A DNA stretch of 20,968 bases from a virus, in the IMG/VR virus record IMGVR_UViG_3300021137_000121, positions 1-20,968 of that record; one strand, given 5' to 3'. Of this stretch, positions 1 to 6,413 are shown one piece after another. The translations under genes were made by a program, and so were the position numbers. Each line of letters starts with the position of its first letter. The stretch's first letter is position 1. Under the pieces are notes generated by a model, which was not told the DNA's origin, did not search any database, and was given only the letters and a program-made list of their open reading frames with translations.

Positions 1-2661
1 GCGCAGACCAATCAACTCAAAGAGTCCCCTAGCGCGGTCACAGGCAAAAGCAACGGCCCGAATAAAACTATACCCCAATTACCAAAAAATGCAACAGAAA
101 AAGACAGTCCCAAAGAAGGCGAGCGCAACGCCGAGGGCTTGGTGTTCCATGATGGGCGCTGGCATAGGGAAGGCGATAATGCGGATAAGAGCGCAAGATT
201 CCATGCAGACATTAAAGCTCTGAAAGAAACAAATTTTAAATACAAAGCAGGTGATAAGGTAATTGACAAAGAATCTGGTAAAAAATATATGGTGTTAAGC
301 TCATATATTCAAGATGGACAGGTTAGATATACTGTTTATCCTCCAGGCAAAAAATCATCTGTTGGCCACCATATTTGGATTAAAGAGTCTGACTTGGTTA
401 ATAGTGGGAATGATGAAGCCAAAAAACCAGCCAAGGTTGTTTCTATCAAAGAGGTTGCTCGTAAGCCTGAAGCTGAAAAATTAGCGGATGAAGACAATCC
501 CAATAGCCCTAACTATCGATTCCGTGATACTGGCTATATAGGCGGCAGTCGTAAAGAAGATGCGGCGTTAATGATTAGGTCTGCGGCTAAAGGCGGGGTT
601 TTAGTCAGATCAACAGCCATTGACTGGGACGAGATAGAAAAAAATCCACGGGAAGCGCATCAGTTAATCACTAAATCAAATTTGTTCGGCAAAGTAGATT
701 GGGATAGTTTAAAAGTAGAGGGTATGGAGCCTAGCGCCGGATTTTTAGTTGATAGAGTCTATGCTAGCGTCGCTAAAGAACCGGAAGATAATGCGCCTAT
801 GCGTAAGGATTATGCAGTGGGTATAGAAACTCTGCGTGATCGCATGGAGGCATGCAAAACACCTGATGAAGTCGTTAAGGTGCTTGCTGAGATTAGGGGC
901 GAATATGAAGGCACTATGCTTTCTGCTACTGAGTCAGAGGAATATCAAAAGGCCAATGATGAAGTAAACAGGCTTCGTGGCATATTAATAGCGGCTAATG
1001 ATGAAAAAGATGTTTTTTTTCAGAGATGGTATAGCGCTCAGATTAATGCCAACAAGGTTGGCTATGAGCAAGAAGCTAGAAAAAGACGCAAGTGGAAGCC
1101 TAGTCCTGAGCTAGATGCGCGCTATGCTGAATTAAGAGGTATTGAATCTCAATATAAAAAAGATTATATGGATTATTTAAGCGCACACCCAGAGCTTAAG
1201 TCAGTTCCAAGGAACAAGATTGATGGCATCTATATGAATTTTGACAATGAACTTGAGCATAATTTGCGACAAGCAAGAGGCAGGGCTAATACTATTCTTA
1301 ACTCAGCTAAAGCTAAAAACCTCTATGAAAATCCAGTAACAAGAGCGTGGATTTCTCTTGGGCCTAAGTTTCATGCGGTTCTTAATTATCGTCAATACAA
1401 AGGTTCTGGCGCTTTTGGTGGTCATGTGACTAGCGCAAAGACTGGAAAAATAAATGATTGGTCATGGGCAGAATCAAGCGGCGCTACAAAAGCCCCTAGA
1501 TCTACTGAAGCACAGGTTAAATTCCAGCTTAAAGTGGCTGATAGCTATGATCGAATCGGTGGGGCGGATATTAGTAGTGACTCAACAAGCTCGCTTAAAG
1601 ACATGTTTAATTTACGTGATGTGCAGTCGGGTAATTGGGTATTAAAAGACATTAATTCAGCTAAATTTCATGTGCAAAGATCGGCAGAGGCTTTTAGTGA
1701 TTTAGCTGATATCCTTGGCTCAGACAAAGAAAAAGTGTCCATGAATGGCAGGCTTGCTATGGCATTTGGTGCGCGTGGCAAAGGTAATGCTGGCTTTGGT
1801 GGTGCAGCAGCTGCTCATTACGAGCCTGTGCAGAGAATTATCAATCTAACCAAGATGGGCGGAGGCGGATCTCTAGCGCATGAGTGGTTTCATGCTATGG
1901 ATAATATGACCAGTGCCGCTGTCAATGGAGTTGATGGCAGTGCTAAAGACTTTGTATCTGAAAACTTAGACTTGTTGCCGCAGGGTGAGTTGCGCAATGC
2001 TTGGGGCAATCTTATGCAGGCCATAAGCCATGGCGATCATTATGCCACCAAGAAAATTGCCTATACAGATAAAGACTATAGGCTAGCAATACATAATATT
2101 GATCGTCCATCACCAGGTAAATTAGCCGCAATGATTAAGGATGCGCCAGATGTCCATGCCGCTGTTAGGGCTGTTGAGAGTTATTTAGGTGACTCAACTA
2201 GCAAAAGAAGCATCAAGAACATGAATGATTGGATAAAAGTTGCCGCTGCGTATCATGATAAGAATGCGGCCGGTGGAAGTGCTTTTGTAAAAGCCGGTGC
2301 GCCTATGTCTTCATTTGCTGCTGAAGCTAGGTCTTTAGATGGTGGCGTTGCTGGTAAGTTTTGGTCGCAGTCGGCAGAAATGGCGGCTAGAGCTTTTCAA
2401 GCCTATGTTGAAGATAAGCTTCAATCTATGGATAGAAAGAATGACTATCTATCAGCATTTGCCGATAACAAATATTATAAAGATCCTATATTTGGCGATA
2501 CCTATCCCTTCCCAGAGGGTGAAGAGCGTAAGGCTATTAATGCATCATTTGATGGCCTTATGGCGGCTATGAAAAAAGAAAATGTCTTGGCAAAGGCGGC
2601 AAATGCTTTTTCTAAACCCATGATCTTACTCAATGTCAGAGTTAGGCGGGCAGTTGCGTAA
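1..2661 (+). CDS. Large polyvalent-type phage protein with HExxH peptidase-like domain (5' end missing)
   Basis: The frame is open from the first base of the window, so the true start lies upstream. The in-frame TTG at 139 is not needed as a start. About 886 residues are visible. The segment around nt 505-560 (YRFRDTGYIGGSRKEDAA) resembles the large polyvalent protein-associated domain LPD5. A later block reads AFSDLADILG, then LAMAFGARGKGNAG, then AHYEP, then RIINLTKMGGGGSLAHEW, and resembles LPD1. It contains HEWFH (nt 1879-1893), a zinc-metallopeptidase-type HExxH motif. Polyvalent proteins are known as multi-domain effectors of phages and conjugative elements, often thought to be delivered with the DNA. 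Role here: inferred, possibly an injected protein that processes a host or phage target. The middle (nt 820-1320) is charged and helical. It is the only gene of the upstream block visible. The domain class is fairly secure; the function is not. Confidence 0.8.
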   Translation, partial: AQTNQLKESPSAVTGKSNGPNKTIPQLPKNATEKDSPKEGERNAEGLVFHDGRWHREGDNADKSARFHADIKALKETNFKYKAGDKVIDKESGKKYMVLSSYIQDGQVRYTVYPPGKKSSVGHHIWIKESDLVNSGNDEAKKPAKVVSIKEVARKPEAEKLADEDNPNSPNYRFRDTGYIGGSRKEDAALMIRSAAKGGVLVRSTAIDWDEIEKNPREAHQLITKSNLFGKVDWDSLKVEGMEPSAGFLVDRVYASVAKEPEDNAPMRKDYAVGIETLRDRMEACKTPDEVVKVLAEIRGEYEGTMLSATESEEYQKANDEVNRLRGILIAANDEKDVFFQRWYSAQINANKVGYEQEARKRRKWKPSPELDARYAELRGIESQYKKDYMDYLSAHPELKSVPRNKIDGIYMNFDNELEHNLRQARGRANTILNSAKAKNLYENPVTRAWISLGPKFHAVLNYRQYKGSGAFGGHVTSAKTGKINDWSWAESSGATKAPRSTEAQVKFQLKVADSYDRIGGADISSDSTSSLKDMFNLRDVQSGNWVLKDINSAKFHVQRSAEAFSDLADILGSDKEKVSMNGRLAMAFGARGKGNAGFGGAAAAHYEPVQRIINLTKMGGGGSLAHEWFHAMDNMTSAAVNGVDGSAKDFVSENLDLLPQGELRNAWGNLMQAISHGDHYATKKIAYTDKDYRLAIHNIDRPSPGKLAAMIKDAPDVHAAVRAVESYLGDSTSKRSIKNMNDWIKVAAAYHDKNAAGGSAFVKAGAPMSSFAAEARSLDGGVAGKFWSQSAEMAARAFQAYVEDKLQSMDRKNDYLSAFADNKYYKDPIFGDTYPFPEGEERKAINASFDGLMAAMKKENVLAKAANAFSKPMILLNVRVRRAVA

Positions 2662-2664
2662 TTT

Positions 2665-3126
2665 TTAATCATCAGGCAGCCAGTCGGTAGAAAGTACATC
2701 ATCGATAGACCACGGGCAGTTTTGCGGAAAGTTGTCTAGGTTGGTTTCTTTTTCTGCAAGCAATCTTCCGTCTAGGTAAGCATCATCAAAGCGATCTTCT
2801 TCAATGAAGAAAGCCTTAAGGCTGGGCGTTCTTTTAAGTCTGAGCTGTATGCGCTTTCGTTGTTCTTTTATGGTCAGTGTCCAACTGCTTGATCTGCGTT
2901 CAGGTTGATACTGGTATTTCAACAAATGGCCGATGAGTACGGCCATTCTGTTCTCAAGTTCTCTTGCTTCACTTTTTCCCACGTCGTTTATTTCATCCGC
3001 TATATGTTCTAGGTCGAGCAGGTCAAAACGCCCTGCGCGGATAAGGTCAGCTTGCTCTCTAGCCCAAGCAACAATGTCTTGCTGATAGGTAGCTAAGGAT
3101 TGTTTGTCAAAAGCTATGGTAGACAT
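2665..3126 (-). CDS. DUF29 family protein
   Basis: A 153-residue soluble protein with the DUF29 pattern: N-terminal YQQDIVAWAREQADLIRAG, then DLEHIADEINDVGKSEARELENRM, then LIGHLLKYQYQPERRSSSW, and a C-terminal CPWSIDDVLSTDWLPDD. Its length fits the family, whose function is unknown. The start is placed at the ATG complementary to 3126-3124, preceded on its strand by GGAG about 11 bases upstream. An upstream ATG would add 20 unconserved residues (MFLLGYNQYIKYELI...). It is the only reverse-strand gene in the window and sits between phage late genes. It converges on the polyvalent gene with a 3-base gap and is divergent from the tail operon, so it must have its own promoter. This looks like an accessory (moron-type) gene. 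What it does for the phage or host is not known. Confidence 0.85.
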   Translation of the reverse strand: MSTIAFDKQSLATYQQDIVAWAREQADLIRAGRFDLLDLEHIADEINDVGKSEARELENRMAVLIGHLLKYQYQPERRSSSWTLTIKEQRKRIQLRLKRTPSLKAFFIEEDRFDDAYLDGRLLAEKETNLDNFPQNCPWSIDDVLSTDWLPDD

Positions 3127-3227
3127 GATTATGCTTACTCCAATTAATTCATATTTAATGTATTGATTGTACCCCAAAAGAAACAAATTACAGGCAGTGT
3201 TTAATTAATTAATTTAACACTCAAAAT

Positions 3228-3240
3228 GGTCGTGACAGCA
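3228..3240 (+). repeat. Copy 1 of intergenic 13-mer GGTCGTGACAGCA
   Basis: This is an exact match to positions 12543-12555. Both copies lie in the only non-coding gaps of the forward tail series. An AATTTAA lies 10 bases upstream here (3211-3217) and 13 bases upstream of the second copy. This copy ends 43 bases before the tube gene start. Its function is unknown; an operator, a late promoter element or an RNA leader element are all possible. Confidence 0.6.
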
Positions 3241-3246
3241 CCCTTT

Positions 3247-3267
3247 AGACGTTCCTTTTTAACGTCT
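3247..3267 (+). other. Leader hairpin before tail tube gene
   Basis: AGACGTT (3247-3253) pairs with AACGTCT (3261-3267) around the loop CCTTTTT. CAC (3239-3241) and GTG (3271-3273) can extend it past an internal loop. It lies just upstream of the GGAG ribosome-binding site, so it could act as a 5' leader stem-loop. It has only a weak T tail (TTA) and is unlikely to be an efficient terminator. Confidence 0.5.
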
Positions 3268-3283
3268 TTAGTGGAGTTGTACG

Positions 3284-3709
3284 ATGTCCTCAATAAATCT
3301 CAAAGCCAGAACTGGCAATAGAGTTATCGTCAAATTTGATGGTATGCAAATTGGTTTAATTCAATCAGTAAGACAGTCTGATGAGTATGGTTTGGAGCCA
3401 GCCAGCGGTATAGGGGATATTCATGTCGTCGAATATGTCCCATCGATGGCTAGGCACAGTATTTCTGTATCTTCAATGGTTTTATTTGTAGGAGCTATGC
3501 GAGAGGCTGGTATTACAGCTCTTAATGGTGACGATGTATTGCAAGGCAAGGTCTTTGATATTGTTGTTCAGTCTAAAGACGATGGCTCTGAGCTTCGTAA
3601 GTATGTGGGCTGTTCTTTTGCATCAGGTGATATTGATATTCAAAAGCATGGCATTATCGTTTCTAACGCTCAATTCAATGCGTTAGACGTTACTGGCTCA
3701 GGTCTATAG
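3284..3709 (+). CDS. Probable phage tail tube protein
   Basis: A 141-residue protein, rich in beta-strand and lacking membrane segments. It has the look of tail tube proteins of contractile and siphophage tails: N-terminal GNRVIVKFDGMQIGLIQSVR, a central DIHVVEYVPSMARHSISVSS strand, an insertion, then FDIVVQSKDDGSELRKY and a C-terminal VSNAQFNALDVTGSGL. Tube proteins form stacked hexamers through which DNA passes. It has a good ribosome-binding site (GGAG, 7 bases before ATG) and is the first gene of the forward operon. In myophages the sheath gene usually lies just upstream; here it is absent and the reverse DUF29 gene and polyvalent gene lie there instead. The assignment rests on pattern and context, so a related tube-fold protein such as a tube initiator or terminator is possible. 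Confidence 0.65.
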   Translation: MSSINLKARTGNRVIVKFDGMQIGLIQSVRQSDEYGLEPASGIGDIHVVEYVPSMARHSISVSSMVLFVGAMREAGITALNGDDVLQGKVFDIVVQSKDDGSELRKYVGCSFASGDIDIQKHGIIVSNAQFNALDVTGSGL

Positions 3710-3711
3710 TT

Positions 3712-4017
3712 ATGATGCCTAATTTCCGCAGAGGCTTTATTGCTGATTCAAGGTTATGGGTGTTATTAATTCCTGCGCTCGGCATATTGGCTGCAGATAT
3801 TCCTGTCATGCTGACCTTGCTCTATTCGCTATCAGCAATGATGGTTGTATTGGCGATGACACACTTCATGCGTCGTATTTTAATGCACTACATTGATCTT
3901 GAAGAAATGGCTGACATTGCTGCTGATACGCCTTTAGGGGCTGGATTAGTCTTTTGTGGCGTTTGCTTAATTATTTCTGCCATTGTATTAGCTACGGCAA
4001 TCTGGATAGCAAAATGA
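3712..4017 (+). CDS. Putative holin, three transmembrane segments
   Basis: A 101-residue membrane protein with three hydrophobic segments, roughly residues 14-28, 30-50 and 76-99. A basic loop (HFMRRILMHY) and an acidic loop (DLEEMADIAADTP) lie between the second and third. The pattern ADSRLWVLLIPALG, then RRIL, then YIDLE, then PLGAGLVFCGVCLI resembles a known putative phage holin family (possibly Phage_holin_8). Holins accumulate in the inner membrane and at a set time open holes that release or activate the endolysin. The next gene, overlapping by ATGA, encodes the muralytic enzyme, which supports this role. The gene starts 2 bases after the tube stop, with consecutive ATGATG codons; the first is used here. 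Confidence 0.75.
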   Translation: MMPNFRRGFIADSRLWVLLIPALGILAADIPVMLTLLYSLSAMMVVLAMTHFMRRILMHYIDLEEMADIAADTPLGAGLVFCGVCLIISAIVLATAIWIAK

Positions 4018-4622
4018 TTCCGGCTCTTGCAAAGCTATACATTCCTGTTCTTGCATCAGTATTGACGACCATGTGGCCGTCTATGCCCGATAAGCCTTTG
4101 TTTGCTGCGCAAGTTGAACAGGAAACTTGTGTATCTTTGACTGGCAAGGGCTGCTGGAATCCAAAGACAGAGTTAAAAACAAGTAGAGAGTATGGGTTTG
4201 GGCTTTCTCAGTTAACCATAACCAAACAGTTTAATAATTTTACTGCCGCTAAGGGTTGGGATAAATCATTAGCAAATTGGCAATGGTCTGATCGTTATGA
4301 TCCAGAGATGCAGTTAAGATCCTTGGTTGCTTATGACCGCAACTTGTTTGAGCAAATTAAGTTTGGTGCAACTGATGTGGATAGGCTGGCATTTATGTTT
4401 TCTGCCTATAACGGCGGTCTTGGTGGTGTGCTTAAAGATCGTCACATGTGCAGAACTATTAGTGGCTGTGATCCTGACAAGTGGTTTGGGAATGTTGAGA
4501 AATATTCTTTTAGATCACGAACAGCTGTAAAAGGTTATGGGCAGTCATTTTTTGATGTTAATCGTGGTTATGTAAAAAACATCATGATCGAAAGGGTTGA
4601 GAAGTACAGGGGTTTGCTGTGA
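4014..4622 (+). CDS. Phage lytic transglycosylase (SLT-type endolysin)
   Basis: A 202-residue protein. The start is the ATG overlapping the holin stop (ATGA); an upstream GTG/TTG-type extension has no support. Lytic transglycosylases cleave the beta-1,4 bond between MurNAc and GlcNAc, giving anhydro-MurNAc. Motifs: AAQVEQETC at residues 31-39 with Glu37 as the likely catalytic acid (the family usually has ES; here ET), GFGLSQLT at 61-68, and FMFSAYNGGLGG at 128-138 carrying the YNGG motif. An N-terminal hydrophobic stretch (residues 5-19, LAKLYIPVLASVLTT) could act as a signal or signal-anchor sequence and bypass full holin dependence; this is inferred. Several Cys residues (39, 47, 146, 152) could form disulfides in the periplasm. 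Confidence 0.85.
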   Translation: MIPALAKLYIPVLASVLTTMWPSMPDKPLFAAQVEQETCVSLTGKGCWNPKTELKTSREYGFGLSQLTITKQFNNFTAAKGWDKSLANWQWSDRYDPEMQLRSLVAYDRNLFEQIKFGATDVDRLAFMFSAYNGGLGGVLKDRHMCRTISGCDPDKWFGNVEKYSFRSRTAVKGYGQSFFDVNRGYVKNIMIERVEKYRGLL

Positions 4623-5266
4623 TCTCATGGGTGTTTGGGAAATTGATAGGCTTCTCTGCTGGGTTTACAAGCCCGTTTGCATTAAAAGTCATATTTTTGG
4701 GTGTGTTTATAGTCGGTATTTTTATTGGAGGCTGGGTCGTTAAGGGTGATTTTGATAATGCAACAATCATTAATCTTAAGGCTGAGCAAGAAAAACAATT
4801 GTCTGACATAAGAGCGCAAGAAGAGGCCGACCGAAAGGCGGTTAATGACGCTGTTGCTGCAAAAATAGCGGCTTCAGAAGCAGCTGGCAGAGTGCAAGTA
4901 TCGATCCTAACTGAGCAATTGCAAAAGAAACGCAAGGCTGCTCAAAACATTCAAATGGAGATTTCCCATGAAGAAAAAATTAATCCTAATCCTGTGCTCC
5001 CTAATAATGAGCTTACTAATGACTGGGTGCGCATCTACAACGAAGCCTTGCGAGGCGACGGTATTAGCTATGAACCCACCTCAAGAATTAATGATGAAAG
5101 CGGACGAACCAACATATCTGTCAGCTCCGGCCTTTCTCAGTGGGACGCCCTCCGCGTCCACACTATTAATGCCGAAAGTTTTTCCGCGTGCAGGGCGCAA
5201 TTAAACGCCTTAATCGATTTCATTAATTTACAGGCCAAGACTAGCTCAGTGGTCAATGAGAAATAA
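4619..5266 (+). CDS. Rz: Inner-membrane spanin (Rz-like)
   Basis: A 215-residue protein starting at GTG 4619, which overlaps the transglycosylase stop (GTGA). A single N-terminal transmembrane segment spans about residues 20-41 (ALKVIFLGVFIVGIFIGGWV). A long charged alpha-helical coiled-coil region follows (about 48-112, rich in A, E, K and Q), then a periplasmic tail. This is the architecture of an i-spanin, which joins an outer-membrane lipoprotein to fuse the two membranes in the last step of lysis of Gram-negative hosts. The decisive evidence is a lipoprotein gene nested in another frame at 4968-5204, the hallmark Rz/Rz1 arrangement. It is longer than lambda Rz (about 153 residues) because of a C-terminal extension, part of which overlaps the nested gene. 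Confidence 0.85.
   Translation: MISWVFGKLIGFSAGFTSPFALKVIFLGVFIVGIFIGGWVVKGDFDNATIINLKAEQEKQLSDIRAQEEADRKAVNDAVAAKIAASEAAGRVQVSILTEQLQKKRKAAQNIQMEISHEEKINPNPVLPNNELTNDWVRIYNEALRGDGISYEPTSRINDESGRTNISVSSGLSQWDALRVHTINAESFSACRAQLNALIDFINLQAKTSSVVNEK
4968..5204 (+). CDS. Rz1: Outer-membrane spanin lipoprotein (Rz1-like), nested in Rz
   Basis: A 78-residue protein encoded entirely inside the i-spanin gene in the +1 frame. The N-terminus is a lipoprotein signal peptide: KKK, then the hydrophobic LILILCSLIMSLL, then the lipobox LMTGC with Cys21 as the lipidated residue. The mature part is 58 residues with several prolines (PP at 37-38, and others), as in other o-spanins. It has its own ribosome-binding site GGAGA about 8 bases before ATG. 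With the Rz-like protein it should form the spanin complex that bridges the periplasm. An outer-membrane lipoprotein in the lysis cassette is the best evidence in the window for a Gram-negative host. Confidence 0.88.
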   Translation: MKKKLILILCSLIMSLLMTGCASTTKPCEATVLAMNPPQELMMKADEPTYLSAPAFLSGTPSASTLLMPKVFPRAGRN

Positions 5267-5268
5267 TT

Positions 5269-5820
5269 ATGTTACCAGAAGCTATACAGAGTATGCCTAC
5301 AGGTGGCGATCCTTTCCTTGATGTTCTCAAGTGGATAGTTGTTGCCGTTACTTTAATCGTTGTTTCGGGATCTACAATCATATCTTACATTAAAAGTGCA
5401 AAAGGTAATGATTCAGTAGAGGTTGCCAAAGATGAGGCTGAAATATTGCTTTATAGCCAACTTCAAGAACAGCTTAGAAGAATGGATGAGGATGTACAAG
5501 AGCTTACTCATCAAAAGAATAGATTGTTTGAAGAGTGGGCTACTTTAAAAGTTAGGTCAGAGTATCAAGAAAAAAAGCTTAATGAGCTATCAAAATCAGA
5601 TGCAATTATTTGTAAGTTACGCGAAACATTGGTTGAAAAAGATAAAGATATTGCCTTAAGAGATAAGGAAAACAAAAAGTTGATGCGCGATATTTTAGAT
5701 ATGAAAGATCGTATTTATCACCTTGAAATGCGTCTTGCTGAAGACGAAAAAAAGTTTTGTAACAATTGTCCTACTCTTAAAAAGAAAAAGCAGGCTCTGG
5801 AAAAAATACAACCGGAATAA
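5269..5820 (+). CDS. Membrane-anchored coiled-coil protein, function unknown
   Basis: A 183-residue protein starting 2 bases after the i-spanin stop. One N-terminal transmembrane segment spans about residues 20-42 (LKWIVVAVTLIVVSGSTI). A long charged helix follows (about 55-165) with heptad-like spacing, for example LQEQLRRMDEDVQELTHQ and LRETLVEKDKDIALRDKE. The tail holds a CNNC pair and a lysine-rich stretch. This is the topology of small membrane proteins found beside phage lysis and tail genes, such as the Mu-like DUF2730 class, but no family can be assigned with confidence. The position after the spanins suggests a lysis-linked or envelope role; a superinfection-exclusion protein is another option. 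The ribosome-binding site is weak (GAGA). Confidence 0.65.
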   Translation: MLPEAIQSMPTGGDPFLDVLKWIVVAVTLIVVSGSTIISYIKSAKGNDSVEVAKDEAEILLYSQLQEQLRRMDEDVQELTHQKNRLFEEWATLKVRSEYQEKKLNELSKSDAIICKLRETLVEKDKDIALRDKENKKLMRDILDMKDRIYHLEMRLAEDEKKFCNNCPTLKKKKQALEKIQPE

Positions 5821-5826
5821 TGGATT

Positions 5827-6054
5827 ATGGAAAGGTATGCAGATGAAATAGATCGAGCATCTGCGCTTGAGGAAGCTGAGCGCAGACACTTAATAAACAA
5901 AGCAAAAAATAGTACAACCATATTCATTAAATCAACAGGGTTTTGTCATAACTGCAATAGTGAGTTACGACATCCATTACTTTTTTGTGATGATGAATGT
6001 GCAGAAGATTATGAGTATTTGACGGCATGTCGCCGTCGTAATGGGGATAGATAA
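5827..6054 (+). CDS. Small C4 zinc-finger protein (DksA/TraR-like or phage Zn ribbon)
   Basis: A 75-residue protein with four cysteines in the spacing C-x2-C-x10-C-x3-C (Cys40, 43, 54, 58), which should bind one zinc. The N-terminal helix MERYADEIDRASALEEAERR resembles the start of the short TraR/DksA family, whose members bind RNA polymerase through the secondary channel. However, the C-terminal part (FCDDECAEDYEYLTACRRRNG) looks like another set of small phage zinc-ribbon proteins. If TraR-like, it could modulate host transcription; if not, it may be a tail or assembly accessory. It follows the coiled-coil gene by 6 bases and is co-transcribed with it. The zinc finger is clear; the function is not. 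Confidence 0.7.
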   Translation: MERYADEIDRASALEEAERRHLINKAKNSTTIFIKSTGFCHNCNSELRHPLLFCDDECAEDYEYLTACRRRNGDR

Positions 6055-6065
6055 AGAGGCATTAA

Positions 6066-6413
6066 ATGCGTACTGCGAAAGAGAGTGATTTTTTTATTGA
6101 GCTGACAGGAGTTGGCTTTTTTCGTTTTGGTCGCCGCACTTATGGTGATCGTTTAAAGATAAGGTCTGAGTATTTAAGGCTGGTTCGTGAATTTGGTGAT
6201 GATGATCCTGATTTGTCAATGTATGCGGCTATGATTTCTTCTCATACGGTTTTGTGTGTTGAAGCGCCTAAAGGCTGGGAAAACTTAGCAGATATTGATC
6301 TTATTGCTGATGATGGAGCAGAAGATAAGATTTATGAGCTTTATCAATTATTGAAAACACAGGAAGAGTTTTTTCGTCAAGGCCATACCCAAGCAGGCCA
6401 AACGAAAGGGTAA
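6066..6413 (+). CDS. Tail assembly chaperone, short form (gpG-like)
   Basis: A 115-residue acidic protein located directly upstream of the tape measure gene, the constant position of tail assembly chaperones. The ribosome-binding site AGAGG lies 7 bases before ATG. The N-terminal MRTAKESDFFIELTGVGFFRFGRRTYGD and central SEYLRLVREFGDDDPDLSMYAAM fit chaperone N-domains seen in phages. These proteins coat the tape measure protein before tail polymerisation and are not part of the virion. Its 3' end overlaps a second open frame (6355-6657) with no good start codon of its own, so a minority of ribosomes probably change frame before the TAA at 6411 to make a longer G-T form of about 197 residues. 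Confidence 0.75.
   Translation: MRTAKESDFFIELTGVGFFRFGRRTYGDRLKIRSEYLRLVREFGDDDPDLSMYAAMISSHTVLCVEAPKGWENLADIDLIADDGAEDKIYELYQLLKTQEEFFRQGHTQAGQTKG
6369..6374 (+). promoter_or_regulatory. Candidate slippery site for +1/-2 frameshift
   Basis: Six consecutive T lie in the upstream frame as GAG TTT TTT CGT. Phe-tRNA on the first TTT can move +1 to another TTT and then read TTC. Equally, Phe-tRNA on the second TTT can move back two bases. Both enter the frame of the chaperone extension. The alternative site GGG TAA A (6408-6414) would let Gly-tRNA move +1 from GGG to GGT at a stop codon. The choice between them is inference. Confidence 0.4.

Larger units (their letters stand above)
3127..3283. 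promoter_or_regulatory. Divergent intergenic control region upstream of tail operon
   Basis: This 157-base gap separates the reverse DUF29 gene from the forward tail operon and so should hold promoters for both. Visible elements are: TACAAT on the reverse strand (complement of 3166-3171), a -10 candidate for DUF29 about 40 bases before its start; an AT-rich palindrome TTAATTAATTAA (3201-3212); the 13-mer GGTCGTGACAGCA (3228-3240); and a hairpin (3247-3267). A Shine-Dalgarno GGAG (3273-3276) lies 7 bases before the tube ATG. No clear -35/-10 pair could be assigned for the forward operon, which suggests a phage-specific or activated late promoter. Promoter positions are inferred. Confidence 0.5.

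Noticed and set aside
1013-1020. T8 run in the polyvalent gene as a slippery site
   Set aside because: The reading frame is intact and domain-like sequence continues on both sides; no alternative frame of note.
2655-2670. Bidirectional terminator between the polyvalent and DUF29 genes
   Set aside because: Only 3 bases separate the stops and no stem-loop with a T-run is present; the short ATTTTTAAT lacks a stem.
3201-3212. TTAATTAATTAA as an attachment site core or replication origin
   Set aside because: No direct repeat partner, integrase, tRNA or iteron series in the window; more likely AT-rich promoter DNA.
4582-4935. Reverse-strand 117-codon frame over the spanin region
   Set aside because: No ribosome-binding site or family resemblance, and the forward strand already encodes a convincing Rz-like protein.
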